NCBI RefSeq assembly: GCF_036850765.1
Contig: NC_089496.1
Location: 101,580,267-101,644,266 of the forward strand
Length of the DNA stretch: 64,000 bases
Source: Saccopteryx bilineata
Taxonomy: Eukaryota; Chordata; Mammalia; Chiroptera; Emballonuridae
Direction of reading: 5' to 3'
Shown: positions 11,330 through 24,639 of the stretch, piece by piece
Layout of the letters: each line of letters opens with the position of its first letter
How positions within the stretch are numbered: position 1 is the first letter of the stretch
Program-made: the position numbers and the translations under genes
The notes under the pieces: model-generated
The model's input: the letters and a program-made list of their open reading frames with translations, nothing else
Told to the model about the DNA's origin: nothing
Databases searched by the model: none

Positions 11330-11580
11330 TCACAGCTCCTGATAGATCGGGAGTAAAGAGTTTGAGGCTTATAAAGCTGGGTTTGAGTTTTGACACGACC
11401 ACTTGCTTATAGTCTGTGTGACTGTAAGCAATTTACTTTAAACATTGAGCACTGGATCCTTCTTTCCTAAAATTAGAGTAATATATGCTATCTGAAGTGT
11501 TCTTATGAAACTAAATTCAATGATCAGTGAAAATGACCTAGCACAGTATCTGGAATGTGTTCAGCACTCAGTGGAGAGGT
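11330..11580 (+). repeat. MIR SINE relic
   Basis: The order of landmarks fits MIR: CCACTTGCTTATAGTCTGTG, GACTGTAAGCAATTTACTTT, then a late ..GACCTAGCACAGTATCTGGA followed by CAGCACTCAGT. Divergence is high, as for other mammal-wide MIR copies. Confidence 0.65.
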
Positions 11581-12067
11581 GCGAAAATTGTCATTGTCAT
11601 CCTCATTGAAGGGTAGTCTAAGATTTCGTTCAGTGAGGCAAGGAGAAAAAATTACTAAGAATTTGACAAGTGTGAACATGTCAAAAACTGCACTGCTTAT
11701 TAGTTAATCAGTTGAAGAACACAAGAAGTATCAATTAAGGATGAAGCCCGGGATTTTTATAGTGACCCATGACCATCACTGGTGGTGACTCAGGTCTGTT
11801 CACTTCTGGTTTTTGGTTGTTTTTTTCCCCCCTGCAGAGCTTTATCTTTAACCACAGAGCCAAAGAAGAGAAAATAAACATTAATACAGGGTTGGGCTTG
11901 ATTAATCAGATTCACATAAATCTGTTATTTAGAGATTTGTTAGTCTTAAATTACTGCCCATGGAGTATCCTATATATCATACCTTATTACATATTGACCT
12001 AATATGTATAGACCACATGTATACACATTAAGTTGAATTGTTTCTTTTTTTAAACATTAGCATATAT

Positions 12068-12330
12068 ACCAGGGTTTCTAAACGTGAGCACTACTGACAC
12101 TACTGAGCACTACTGACATCGCGGACTAGGTGATTCTTCATTGTTGGGGGCAGTCCTGTGTATTGTGGGAAGTTTAGAAGCATCTATCGCTGACTCTACT
12201 CACTAGATACAAGTTGCACCCCTAACAGTTGTGACAATCAAAAATGTCTACAGAGATTGACAGGCGTCCTCTGGGGATGGACAAGGGGATAAAATCATCT
12301 TTAGTTGAGAACCACTGAAATATTCTCATA
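12068..12330 (+). mobile_element. MER5A hAT-Charlie relic
   Basis: It starts CCAGGGTTTCTAAACGTGAG and contains GGGGGCAGTCCTGTGTATTG, GTTGTGACAATCAAAAATGT and CTCTGGGGATGG. It ends AGTTGAGAACCACTG, the usual MER5A terminus. A short CACTACTGA repetition near the start is a local duplication. Confidence 0.85.
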
Positions 12331-12630
12331 TCTAAAATAGTTGCTAATAAAGATGAACTATATGAACATGTGATATTTGAATTTATAAAATTGCCAATAT
12401 AACTCAATGATTCTAAGTAGATTTCTGTTGCTTAATAAGACCAGTAGAATTATAAACTTACATTTCTATTGACAAAGAAAATCTTAAAGATAGACTATCA
12501 TGTATAGCATGGAATATAAATAATTTTTCCAACTGTATACTTTGCTTTTACTTAAGAACATTTTCAACATTAATTTATTCTTTTTTGCTTAAATTATTTA
12601 CTAAGGCAAAGGGCTTACTTCTATAGATAA

Positions 12631-12748
12631 CAGGGTGAGGCAAAGGTAGGTTTGCAGGTGTTTGTTGGAAAATAATATAATAAGTAAAACAAGAATAGAC
12701 TTTGTGTTTCATGTACTCCACACTCACACCTACTATTGCCCTACCCTG
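12631..12748. mobile_element. Mariner-type MITE
   Basis: The 118-bp element starts CAGGGTGAGGCAAAGGTAGG and ends CTACTATTGCCCTACCCTG, a long imperfect inverted repeat. This matches a short mariner-derived MITE common in mammals. A TA lies one base outside each end. Confidence 0.75.
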
Positions 12749-12930
12749 TGTATGTTTAAAATCTCTGAATATTCTTTTATGACATTTATTAAATATTTTA
12801 AGAAAAGATGACTTGTATTTTATTTTCCAGTTGTTTTTTATCCTTACTACTGGTGGCTGCTGTGGTATGGAAGATCAAACAGACCTGCTGGGCTTCTCGT
12901 CGGAGAGAGGTAGCAGTAAGAGTATCTAAT

Positions 12931-13274
12931 CATTTTTTCCCTTCTTTTCCAAGTGAGAGGAAGTGAGATAGACAGACACCTGCATGTGCCCTGACCAGGA
13001 TCCACCCGGGAGCCCTCCTCTGGGGCCGATGCTCTTCCCATCGGGGCTATGCTCGCAACTGAGCTATTTTTAGTGCCTGAGACAGAGGCTCCACAGAACC
13101 ATCCTTAGTGCCGGGGCCAATGCACTAGAATCAGTTGAGCCATGGCTACAGGAGGGAAAGAGAGAGAGAGAGAGGGAGAAGGAAGAGGGGGAGGAATGGA
13201 GAAGCAGATGGTTGTTTCCTCTGGGATATTCGCAAGCTGGGCCAATGCTCTACAACTAAGCCAGCTGGCCAGGG
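12931..13274 (-). mobile_element. Old SINE related to the Rhin-1-like family
   Basis: The minus strand starts CCCTGGCCAGCTGGCTTAGTT and keeps the purine-rich central block and ..GGATCCTGGTCAGGGCACAT, but with many substitutions and deletions. Weak flanking copies of TAATC..TTTT are present. It is clearly older than the copies at 9178 or 28936. Confidence 0.75.
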
Positions 13275-13652
13275 AATTTAATCTTTTGTTGTTTAAAGAT
13301 TCAAGCAAACAGATAGATCTCTGTTGCTTAATGAACATGCTCATTTCAAATATAGATTTTCAAATCAATTTTATTAAGATTGAATGAATTAGTATTATTT
13401 AAGATTCAGAAAAAGCTTTACCACTGTTATTTTAAGTCCATATGTGTAGAAGCATTGGTTAGTTGTGAAATGTTTTCTTAGTGTCAGAATTTATAGTGAA
13501 TACAAACATTCTGTTGATAAAATAATCTATACTCTTGTTTAGGTAATTAGTTATACTGAAAAACCATAATTTATTTTAATGAATGTCTCCGTTTTGATTT
13601 CAAAGAGAATTCTGAATGACAAATACTTATTTTTGTTTTTTATTGCTTAAGA

Positions 13653-13687
<35 letters not shown>

Positions 13688-15698
13688 TTTGAAAATCAAC
13701 TCTTTTCCATTTCCTGATTATCTGATAAGGCAAGTATGTTTGAAGTGCATCTCCATTTGATACATTTTTCTATAAGAAGTCATTATGTGTGTTTTGTGTA
13801 ATCCTAAAATTGATAAAAAACATAATACTCTTCCTGAACAACTGGTGGTATAAATAAATTGGGTTAATACAATTTTTAACTTTGTATTTTTTAGTTAATT
13901 TAAAGAAACAAATATGTATAGTAATCTAAGGAGCATAACTATGTAGTAAACTTATTCTAAATCTTAAATAGAAAAGTAAGTTTCTGTTTTAACATTTGTA
14001 TTATTGTATTATAGCAGTATTAATACTAGTTCTGCTGTTGTGCCTCCTAGTATATATACCTCTTTTTTGTATAGTTTTGTGCAACAATATAAAGCACTAC
14101 TATAATTACTTACATTCTTATTTCTACATGCTAAGTGACCATATTTAAAGGTATTTAAAAGCAATCCAGAGTATTCTAAGCTATGGAACTTATGAGTTTC
14201 TCTTATTATTTTATTTTTTAACATCTGTCATAGCTCAATGCCTACCTATAATATATTTATAAACTTGACCCCCCCACCTTACACCCCCCCCCCAATCATT
14301 CTTCATCCAATGTTCTCTACCTCTCTAATTTCTATATATGGCTCGTGCTGCATAAGTGAGACTTGATTGGTTATGATCCTATGGTAAAAAGTAATCTAGT
14401 TGAAAAGGAGCTTATTAAACATAAATATATAAGTATTTTCCAAGAAATAGTATTCTGTATGGAGATAACCAGCAGGAATACACGTTAGATAATCTTTTAA
14501 AGTGAAATTATCAATACAGGGAGGGAAAAACAATTGGTAGGCAGAGAGTGTTTATGAAGGCCTTCTGTTATGGAATAAGGTAAGTGACATTAATGTCCCT
14601 AATCATTAGAAAAGAAGTCAGTTTCAATTAGGGATCCTGCATTCCCACTTTGTTATGATTAGCAATGTTTAAATATCTAACTTCTAACATTTATAAAATA
14701 CAACTGTGTAACTGTGCCATTGTGAAAAAATCAGTGTACCACTCTGACATTAAGTGGCTTTTCAATGTGGGTAAATGATCTAATTGAATTTTTTTTTTCT
14801 CGAAAGAGAAAGGATCGCACTATGTAATTAATTCCCAGTTGGAGCTTCCTAGAACTCTAGCAATGTTTGTCAAGTTTAGAAACAGTATTGAATATTTGAG
14901 AGAACTAATGTGAAAGTTCATTTACCTATAAAACTCAAACTTCTCAAGAATGACAAATTGCTTTTGGTTCATATTATATCATATTGCCTACTACCAGGAA
15001 CTCTGGGAAGCTGGTATTACTTTAATTTAAAAATAAAAATATGAATTTATCTTTTGATTAAAAGTCCAAATCGCTCCAAGTATGTGTTGCACATGGAGAG
15101 AACAAGGGAGAACTAGATTAGAAGCCACTGGGCCCGCGCCAACCTGTGCTTCTAAATGGTACTATGTCCTCGTGATATTCTCCCAGTGCAGCGCCCGTCT
15201 TCCACTGAACTCGAGGTGGTTTTGTTAAAGAGTATCATAATAATGTTTGCATTTCATTGCTACCTATACTGAAATACAAAATCTGTAAAAATCTGTCTTA
15301 TTGAGAGAAGTCATGCCATGTTACAATATGATATGTAAAAAAAATATTGTGAGGAGTTTCGCCAAATTTAATCTCATTAAATCCTTTGAGTACAAAATTC
15401 TAAATGTCTTGGAAATCATTTATATGGTGATGCACACAAAAAAAGACATTATTTACATGACTATTAGAGACTATGATTAGATAATCATTTTTATATAATT
15501 AAAAGATTGTCATCTTGGTCTTAGAGGCCCGGTGACTTCAAACTACTCTGGTTGTAGCTTATATGATAATCCCAATTATAGACTTTATGTGAATGGAAGT
15601 TAAAAAGTGTTTTTATCTGTTTTTTCTTTTATTTTGTTTTAATTAGTAGAGTAACTCTAATATTCCCCAAAGGAGAAGGTCCCAGTTTTGTTTTTGTT
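13275..15698. other. Unique AT-rich sequence with (TG)n and poly-C tracts
   Basis: A (TG)n microsatellite is at 13655-13683, and C-rich runs lie at 14267-14293. No gene, SINE or L1 is recognisable. The frame at 14009-14224 (minus, 71 codons) has no visible domain. Confidence 0.5.
13655..13683. repeat. (TG)n microsatellite
   Basis: About 14 uninterrupted TG units, followed by TATG. Confidence 0.95.
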
Positions 15699-15712
15699 TT
15701 CATTTTGGTTTT

Positions 15713-16086
15713 TTGTTTTTTTTTTGTATTTTTCTGAAGTTGGAAACGGGGAGGCAGTCAGACAGACTCCCGCATGCACCCGACCGGGATCCACCCAGCA
15801 TGCCCACCAGGGGGCGATGCTCTGCCCATCTGGGGTGTCGCTCTGTTGCAACCAGAGCCATTCTAGCACCTGAGGCAGAGGCTGTAGAGCCATCCTCAGC
15901 GCCCGGGCCAACTCTGCTCCAATGGAGCCTTGGCTGTGGAAGGGGAAGAGAGAGACAGAGAGGAAGGAGAGGGGGAGGGGTGGAGAAGCAGATGGGTGCT
16001 TCTCCTGTGTGCCCTGGCCGGGAATCAAACCCGGGACTCCTGCACACCAGGCCGACGCTCTACCACTGAGCAAACTGGCCAGGGTC
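15713..16086 (-). mobile_element. Rhin-1-like SINE, single-block subfamily
   Basis: Minus-strand head is CCCTGGCCAGTTTGCTCAGTG, with one CACCAGGGGGCGATGCTCTG block and a T-rich left end. Target copies are TTCATTTTGGTTTT (15699-15712) and TTCATTTTGTTTTT (16087-16100). Confidence 0.88.
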
Positions 16087-16507
16087 TTCATTTTGTTTTT
16101 AATGTGGCTGTTACTTTCTGCAAAATGTGAACACAAACTATTGTAAATCTCAGAGGACCCTTGTGATTAGTAAAATGACAGTTTATCTGTGACAGTAAAG
16201 GAAAATTATGTAAAGGGCTTTTCTTCTTAGTATTTATGTAATTTTGTTACAGGAACTGTATTACTTGCTTTTCTAAGTATAAGGACAGTTTTCAAATGAA
16301 AATAATCTTTGGAAAATTTTAAATATATTGTGTTAATTCAGCCAGCATATTGCTTCTTAAAAAAAATCTGTTTGAACCTTTGGCTTCTCAGAAACTCACA
16401 CATAATTTTTCTGTGGCATAATTTGGATATTAGAAAACTATTATTAATGTTATCCCTTCTGAATAACACCCCCGAGAATTCAGGGTCTCTACAAAAACAC
16501 AAAAAAT

Positions 16508-17158
16508 GCCTGACCAGGCTGTGTGGTACAGTGGATGGAGCATCAGACTGAGGTGCAGAGGACCCAGGTTCAAGACCCTGAGGTTGCCAGCTTGAGCGTG
16601 GGCTTATCTGGTTTGAGCAAAAGCTCACCAGCTTGGACCCAAGGTCACTGGCTTGAGCAAGGGGTTACTCAGTCTGCTGTAGCCCCACGGTCAAGGCACA
16701 TATAAGAAAGCAATCAGTGAACAACTAAGGCAGTGGTTGCGAGCCAGATGTGGCTCTTTTGATGGCTGCATCTGGCTCGCAGACAAATCTTTAATAAAAA
16801 AATAACGTTAAAATATAAAATATTCTTATGTATTACAATCTATTCATTTCCTACCACTCTTGTTCATGGTTGCGGGTGGCTGGAGCCAGTCATAGCTGTC
16901 CTCCGGGACAACACCAAATTTTTATTGGATAATGCGTACCTACATGGGTCGTTGTATGGCTCTCATGGAATTACATTTTAAAATATATGGTGTTCATGGT
17001 TTTCTCAGCCAAAAAGGTTCTCGACTTCTGAGCTAAGGTGTCACAACAAAAAAACTAATGATTGATGCTTCTCATCTCTCTCCGTTCCTGTCTGTCTGTC
17101 CCTATCTATCCCTCTCTCTGTCTCTGTAAAAAAAAAAGAAAAGAAAAAGAAAAAGAAA
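16508..17158 (+). mobile_element. Family C SINE split by a hAT element
   Basis: The plus strand starts GCCTGACCAGGCTGTGTGGT and runs through the CTTGAGC/GGTCACTGG modules to ..GAACAACTAAGG at 16730. It resumes after the hAT insert at 17039 with TGTCACAACAAAAAAACTAA, then CTTCTCATCTCTC and an A-rich tail. Both halves together make a normal family C SINE of about 340 bp. Confidence 0.85.
16731..17030 (-). mobile_element. Non-autonomous hAT element nested in a SINE
   Basis: This copy of the element at 51075-51395 lies in the opposite orientation: it has CAGATGTGGCTCTTTTGATGG near the left end and GCCAAAAAGGTTCTCGACTTCTG at the right. The flanking 8-mers AACTAAGG (16723-16730) and AGCTAAGG (17031-17038) differ at one base. 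A short deletion removed part of the left end. Confidence 0.85.
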
Positions 17159-19570
17159 ATCTAAAACTACAAAGGACTTCAATTTTAATATTACCTCTTC
17201 ATATAGGAGTTTTAAACTCATTTCTGTGATAACTCTAAAAATATGAAATGTATGCTAATTAATGGAAACAATAAGTGGATATTGACCAGTGGAAATATTG
17301 TAGTACATTAGAAAGATGAGTTTATTTTTATAGCTTGTGCTTATTACAGATGTATGAAAACATTAAGTTTTAATGGCATGCTCAATTTTAGGTAAATATT
17401 TATAGTTATTACGTTACAAAAACATTTGTTAGGAGCAAGTAAACATTAAAAGGAGACTCTTAAAATATTGTCATGCCTTATAATCTTCATTTTTAAACTG
17501 AAATTGGAGTTTCGAATAGGTGTTATAACTCTTCTGCGCATTTCATAAAGCCTTGATTGGAATTTAGCATTATAAACCCGGAGTTAGAGTTAAAATTAGT
17601 AAACAAAAACTACAAATATAAACTACAGGTAACATTTTCTAGGACATATGTATTAATTCTTTCCTTCTGTATCTGTTTTATGGGCACATATAGAAATAAT
17701 AAGTTTTCCTTTACTCAGAACAACATGTCATGGATTAATAATGAAATATCCTCTGAGATGCTGTATTTGTGGTAATTGGGTCCCATCTAAATATCATTAA
17801 TGCAAGTCAATGTTTTATAAAGTGAGTTACTCTACCTCCTTAGACCCAGCTTGTGGAGAGAGAGGTGAGTGGGCAGAGTGAAGAGAGTAACGAGAAATGT
17901 AATTTTGGTTGGAGAAATTAAAATTAATTATTAGGCACTGTATGAAATTTCTTATAGAACTTCTAAGTACTTTTAGAATCTCATTTTACATAATGTTTAC
18001 ACATTTTAATATCTAGATAAAGCTTTCCACAAAACATGTTGTTTTGTTGGAAAAGCATGAAGTTTTTTAAACCATTATTAAACAATGCGCTCACATAGAT
18101 AACTGTCTGCAGTTAATGGCCCTACTGTTACTTATTTTTGCTTCTAACTGTCTCCTATTGAATTGAAAAATATAAAGATTATCATTGCTTTAATTTTTCC
18201 CCCAACTTTATCCTGCAGGACTAAAGACTACAGATGTTCAGCATGCCTATTTTTATTATCAGAGTTTTAAAAAATGAGCATACATCTACTTTAAAATAAC
18301 TTGAATTGAGAAGGCAAATATGTACAGGAGCAGAAGATGTGAAAGTTAACTGATTCTTGCTCGTAAACTTGCTCCCAAATATCTTATTGTAGATGTAACA
18401 CTTTCATTTTGTTCAGTGAAATAAAGTTGTATTAATCTCTTGCAATATTCCAGAAAGATAGATCAATACTGTGAATATCAAGAAAACGACAGGAACTCCA
18501 GTTTTAAGCAGCGTATAACTTTAAAACATTTTCAGTAAGATACACTACACATGCGCACACCTACATACATATAGTTCCTGAAAGAACAGCTCAGCTTACC
18601 TTGCTGTGGTCTCATGGATATGGAGAGATATAATACATTTCAAAGGTTCTGGAAGTTGTTATTAGTAACGGAGGGAAATGTGAACTCTTGCATACCTATC
18701 TGCAGAATAACTTCTAAAAAACGAGAGAAAACTTATAGACCTGTTTTTACTATATTTACTGTATGGAAAATTTGCATAATTTTTATTTTTTATATGTCAT
18801 TATCTTTCATTTAGATCTGGCTATTTATCTATATAGTTTAATAGTCAAGAATAGTCTCAATAAATGTAATGTGGTTAACCATAAATTCTCATATATTTCA
18901 TCTACTGTTGTAAACCAGTCGATCATTATTTGATGTAACAGAAAGAACAGGCAATACCAGTTAGATAATGGCACACTACTCTTTTACCACTAGGAATATT
19001 TCTTTTATACTCACTGAAAGAACTAGAGAATTTCTTAGACACAGATTTTATTATATCATTCACATATATGCACTGAAAGGAAAGTTGAAGCAAAATACAT
19101 TGGTTAAGATATTACTACTAAAACTTATTCACATTCATAGTCCAACTTTTCATAATTCACTTTTGATTCAGATAAACATGTTTGCTTTGCTTTACATAGT
19201 ATCATTGACTAGAATAATCAAGTTTGGTTCTGTGCAGGCAATAACAACCATGTCGTAACTGCCATCTGGCCAACAGTGGTTGTACAATTTCATCGATTGT
19301 TGAGACACATCAGATCTTAGGGATATTAAAATGTGAAAACAAATGTGTCTTATAATCAATAAAATATGGTAGGACTTGCTTGATAAAGTTTTTACTACCA
19401 AATAAGTTAACACATGCTCACTCATTGCCTTTTACTTGCCAGACTTCAACAAAGGTTAGCTGTTACTGTTGTTGATATGTAGCATAAAAATTATTAGCAT
19501 TTTACTATGCATTAATATTAGTAAGAGCAACTCCTCTATGCCTATGATTCTTCTCCTTCATATTGACTTT
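17159..19570. other. Unique AT-rich sequence, no gene seen
   Basis: Frames of 60-96 codons (17557-17775, 18614-18814, 18968-19258) have no visible domain, and stop codons are frequent. No transposon is recognised. Confidence 0.45.
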
Positions 19571-19575
19571 GACAT

Positions 19576-19790
19576 GGTGGTTCTCAATCCAGTAGGATCT
19601 TAGAATCATCTATGGATCTTAAAAGATCTATTTATATATCCTTGAGTTCCCCTTCACTGTTCTAGCCCCACCAGACCTATCAGTCAGAATTGAGTCTCAG
19701 CTTCATGTGTTTATTTTTAAAGCCCACAATCGATTGTAATATGCACCATTGGCATTGAAACTCTGCTTTGGCTTCTACTCTTAGATGGAA
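19576..19790 (+). mobile_element. hAT-Charlie relic (MER20/MER58-like)
   Basis: The landmarks GTGGTTCTCAATCCAGTAGG, TTAGAATCATC, TAGCCCCACCAGACCTATCA and GTCAGAATTGAG follow the order found in the mammalian MER20/MER58 type of MITE. The right end is lost. The exact family is uncertain. Confidence 0.45.
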
Positions 19791-20484
19791 AATCATTGGA
19801 AAGTTCTCAAAAGAGGAATTAAATGATTTGAGTAAAGATCTGATTTTAAGCAAAAAAATCTGATGCTGTGTTGATAATATACTATAAATAGGTAACTATG
19901 AACACAGGGAAACTAGTAAGGAAGTTACTACCATTCTTGGTGGAAGATGATGGCTCAGATAAATAGATGGCCGTGCATATGACAAGAAGTGAGTAGTTTA
20001 TGGATCTTTTAAAAATAATAACAGGATGAGGTGGATGGGGAGGTATGGGAACAAATTAAACCAAGCATGACTTTAAGCATGACTTTTACTTGAGCAACGG
20101 TAAAGATAAAGTTGGCATCATCTGAAATGGAGTTGATTGCAAGTAAAATTGGTTGATATAGGAGTTCAGTTTTTATATGGTAAATTTGAACCATCTGTTA
20201 GACATCCAATTAGACAAGTCAAAGAGGCAAGAATTGGCTGTGCCCTGAGGAAACAGATCTCATCAGGAGAGATATATTTGGGAGTCTCAGTATATAGATG
20301 AAATATAAGCCATGAATGATATCTGGATGATATTGCCAAGAGAGGAGGATTAAGGTTGAGGCATTAAACTTAATGTTTTGAACTATTTGTGTCTGCTCCC
20401 AAATTCTTAGGTTGGCCCTGAGCCTCAATGTGATGGTATTTTAGAGGAGGCATTTGGGAAGTATTTAGGTTTACATGAAATGTA

Positions 20485-20725
20485 TGCCAATATAATAGGA
20501 TTAATGCCCTTACAACTAGAGAAGACATAAGAATGCTTTGTCTCTGCTAGTATACAAAGAAGAGGTCATGTGAGCACATAGACAGATGGTGGCTGTCTGA
20601 AAGCCAGGAAGATGGCCCTTTCCAAGAACCAGATCTGCCAGCACCGCAATCTTGGACTTTCCACTCTCCAGAACTGTGAAAAATAAATGCCTCTTATTTA
20701 AACCTTCCAGTCTATTGCAAGAAGT
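20485..20725 (-). mobile_element. MaLR LTR fragment (MST/MLT1-like), minus strand
   Basis: ACTCTCCAGAACTGTGAAAA, TAAATGCCTCTTATTTAAAC and CTTCCAGTCTATTGCAAGAAG are the reverse complement of the start of an MST/MLT1 LTR (..TTCTGGAGGCT.. preceded by TTTAAACAACAGAAATTTAT-type sequence). The left part is more diverged. Confidence 0.6.
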
Positions 20726-21415
20726 CATAGGAAAATAATCAGCAAAGAAAACTATGAACTTGGAGAAAACCTATGTGAATGTAGACTCCTGGAAGCTGAG
20801 GACATACCATATAAAAGAGGGTAGAGTATTCAGCTGTCTTAAAGGCTGCAGATGGTTGAAGTAAAATTATAACTGAAATGTGGCCATTGTATTTAACCTC
20901 TTGGATGAAATTGGTGACTCTGACAAGATCAATGTTAATGGACTAATGGTTTCAAGAGCTCAATTGAGAGAGATTGGGAGGAGACGACTTCCAGAATGGC
21001 AGCAGAGGAGCTCTATATACCTGCAATCTTAAGTGACTAGTAGCCATAACTGGTGAAAATCATTTTAAAAACAAACATCCGTTTTAAATCTCTGGAATCT
21101 GTTCTAAGTGTATATAACCAATAAACAAACAATCGTTCAAGAAAATAAACCAAATCTCAGTTTAAAAAAAAGCAAGTCTTTAGTATTTGAGCGACGATCT
21201 GCTCTCTTCCTGTTTCCTCTCAACTCAGTATGTCCAGCATTTCTCAGTCTCCTTCCCAACCCTGCCCAGTTCTGCATCACAGAGGTTCTACTCCAGGTAA
21301 AAGCAGCTCAGATCTGAGACTTTCTTCCTTCACCAAGGTGGCAGGCAGCACTTCTCAAACTGACCTATAGATCCAATGGGATCTCTTTACACACACTAGC
21401 TGGATTCATTGTTGA
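20726..21415. other. Unique sequence, no gene seen
   Basis: No repeat or exon is recognised. The 69-codon frame at 21108-21317 has no visible domain. Confidence 0.4.
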
Positions 21416-21419
21416 GATT

Positions 21420-23150
21420 AATGAGTAGATCATAAAATTTATTAAACAAAATTCAAAGGACTCTGAATATCCAAAACCATCTTGAAAAAGAACAAAGTTG
21501 GAAGACTCACTTCCTGAATTCAGCTTGCTACAAAGCTTAATCAATTTGGTTTGCTACTGGCATAAGAATAAACATATAGATCTAGAGAGTAGAATTGAAG
21601 AGTCTAGAAATAAATTCTTACATTTTCCAAGGGTGCAAAGACACTTATATAGGGAAAATTACTCTTTCAACTAATGATTCTGGGCAACAGGATAGCCACA
21701 TGTAAAAGAATGAAGTTGGATCCATACCTTACACTGCCTATAAAAATTAAACCAATGAGGATCAATATACCTGCACGTAAAAGGTAAAATATAAAAATCC
21801 GTAGAAGAAAACACAGGAATAAATTTTCGTGATCTTGCAAAGTCTTCTACAATATGACACAGAAAGCAACAAAAGGGAAAAATTAATAAATTAGAATTCA
21901 TAAAAAATTTAAAAATATGTACATTAAAGAACATTGAGAAAGTGAAAAGACAATGTAAAGAATGAGAAAATGTTTGCAAATCATCTCTGATAAGAGACTC
22001 AGATATAAATATATAAACTCTTACAACTCAATAATAAAAAGAAATGACAATTGAAAAGAAAAAAGATTATTAATAAGCATTTCTCAATATAAGACATATA
22101 AATGGTCATTTATCACATGGAAAGATGCCCAGCAACTTTAAGCATCAGGGAAATAGAAATAAAATATATTCAAATACCACTTTATACCCATTAGGATGAT
22201 TATGATCAATAATAATGCATGTTACTGTTCACTAGTAATTATCAGCACTAGTCATCAGTATTCACTAATAAGTATCACCAGTTATCAACAGTAATAAATG
22301 ATAATAATAAATCCAGTGATGATATGGAGAAATTTAATTTCTTATACATTATTACTGAGTGTGTAAAATTGTGCAGCCTTGTTGTAAACACAATCTCTCA
22401 ATTCCTCAAGAGGCTAGTTTTCTTTTTTTTTTAATTTTTTAAATTTTAATTTTTATTTATTCATTTTAGAAAGGAGAGAGAGAGAGAGACAAGAGAGAGA
22501 GAGAGAGACAGAAAGAGAGAAGGGGGAGGAGCAGGAAGCATCAACTCCCATATGTGCCTTGACCAGGCAAGCCCAAGGTTTCGAACCGGCAACCTCAGCA
22601 TTTCCAGGTCGACGCTTTATCCACTGTGCCACCACAGGTCAGGCCAAGAGGCTAGTTTTCTTGTAACACAGCTCCTAGGTATATACATGGAAGAGAAATG
22701 AAGCATAGTTTCACACAAAAGCTTGTACACTATTGATTACAGCAACATTATTGGGAACAGACAAAAAGTGGGAACGTGTCCATCAACAGATGAATGGATA
22801 AATAAGTAAATAAAATGTGACATGTTTGTAAATGAACTATTATTCTGTGCTAAAAATGAATGGAATGCCGAGACAAGCTAAACAATGGATGAACCTTGAC
22901 AACATTAGACAACTCAATGATGACAAAACAGGAAATTCGTGGTTGTCTTGGTCTGTGGGTGGCTGAGGGTTAGGAGTGAGGGACCAGATGACGAGTCATT
23001 GCATGGTTAGAGTTTCTTTTTGGTGTGTCAGAAATATTCTAAAATTAGATTTGGTGATTGTTGCACAGCTCTGTGAATACATTAAATACCATTGAACTTA
23101 CGCTTTATACAGATGAATTGTATTATATGTGAATATCTCAATATAGTCGT
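21420..23150 (+). mobile_element. Old L1 (L1M type), 5'-truncated, plus strand
   Basis: The order of sequence follows the 3' part of mammalian L1: a degenerate ORF2 C-terminal half (AACTCAATAATAAAAAG, CCACTTTATACCCATTAGGATG, ATTCCTCAAGAGGCTAG) and then a 3' UTR with ..CTAAACAATGGATGAACCTTG and GGTGATTGTTGCACAGCTCTGTG. No open ORF2 segment survives. A family B SINE interrupts it at 22425-22644. Confidence 0.75.
22425..22644 (-). mobile_element. tRNA-derived SINE, family B
   Basis: The minus strand starts GCCTGACCTGTGGTGGCACA and has the B-box GGTTCGAAACC and the GAGTTGATGCTTC block. Perfect 18-bp target copies CAAGAGGCTAGTTTTCTT are at 22407-22424 and 22645-22662. Confidence 0.92.
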
Positions 23151-23574
23151 TAAAGAGAGAGAGAGAGAGAATGAATAGGAGGAGAGAATGAAAACACCGA
23201 GTGTAGCTAACTCTTAGGATATTTACTTCCATGGGGCCTTTGTATAATAATATATGTATATGCCTTACATTCGTGTCCTTTGATGTGGGGGGACTTACGT
23301 TCAGTGCTTCAGTCAGAACTAATTCTTGTACTGTGCTCTATAGATACTGAATCATTTAGATGAGGTAACCATATAGTTGACTAAGCTTAAAAACAGAAAA
23401 ATTACACATTTTAACAATTTTTTAGTTTTGATGGTTTGTAATACAAATGGAGTCTTAATAGAGTATAGCAAGTCAAGTATATTACATCTTATCTTTGAAG
23501 TCTGAGGTAACTACCATTTACAATCACATATGTGGGTCAGTATTAAAAAAATAGAAGTTTAAAAGGGTAAACCA

Positions 23575-23785
23575 TTTTTAATTGAATTTATTAGGGTGAC
23601 ACTAGTTAGCATAAATATACAGGTTTCAGGTGCCTAATTCTACAACACGTCTCTGTACACAGTATTGTGTGTTCACCCCCCGCCAGTCAAGACTTTGTCC
23701 ATCAACGTTTATCTCCCTTACACCCTCCTCTACCTCCCCCTCCTGGCAGTCACCACACTGGTGTCTCTGTCAGGTAAGTATAACT
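23575..23785 (-). mobile_element. L1 3' UTR fragment, minus strand
   Basis: TTTATTAGGGTGACACTAGT, CAGGTTTCAGGTGCCTAATTC and a downstream pyrimidine-rich block are the reverse complement of the G-rich L1 3' UTR and its terminal ..GTCACCCTAATAAA. The corresponding plus-strand end is at 61265-61535. Confidence 0.75.
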
Positions 23786-24639
23786 GGTTACTATCTTAAA
23801 AATAGTATTTTCTATTTATTAATGAGGAACCAAATACATAAATTAATATTTTCATAGTATGTCACATTTTGATCATTTGTTTTATATATTTTCTCTTCAT
23901 TGTTTATTTTTATAGTGGGAGTCATGCACTAAGAATGTTCTTTCAAAGAGGTTTTTGTAAGAATTCCAGGATGTCATGCTAACTATGTAATTCTGAGAAG
24001 TAATTTTTAAAACCAACTCCAGGGTAGAGCCTCTTAAATTCATGGCTGTTACTTCAGTTTATAATAATCATATAGGGAAAATTACTAAGGATTTGAGTAA
24101 GAAATTTAAGGCACAGTAAGATAAATTATAATCTTAGAGAGCTAAATTCAAATATTGGCAAACTGTTTTAGGCTATATTTAAAAATATTTGAACTCTGAT
24201 GAATAAGTGGAAAATAGTAATATAATTAGGCTTCTGCTTCTCTTTTCTTCATTTAAATTGAAAAAGTCACTATATATAAAAAGCTAGTTTTTATGTTGCT
24301 GTAGAAAGACGGTATAATTATACAGTCATTCCATCATGTAATTATAAATCTGTACCATAATGTTGTGTAAAAGTATGTTACAGACTCACGTCACTCAGTG
24401 ACTGGTCTTCCACGTAGTGCATTTAGAGCAATAGATAATTACTTAACCTTGACTCTTAATTCCTTGCCTAGGAAATTGACTTATAATGATTTTAAAATAC
24501 AATCTGTCCAACTGCTAATGATTTAAAGTATAGTAACATCCAAGTTTAAAATCTACATATGGTTAGTATTTTAGAATAAAATATATAAGATTATAATTAA
24601 AAATTCAGAAGTTGTCATTTATATTGGAAATGTTCCTTT
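23786..24639. other. Unique AT-rich sequence
   Basis: No gene or repeat is recognised. Confidence 0.4.
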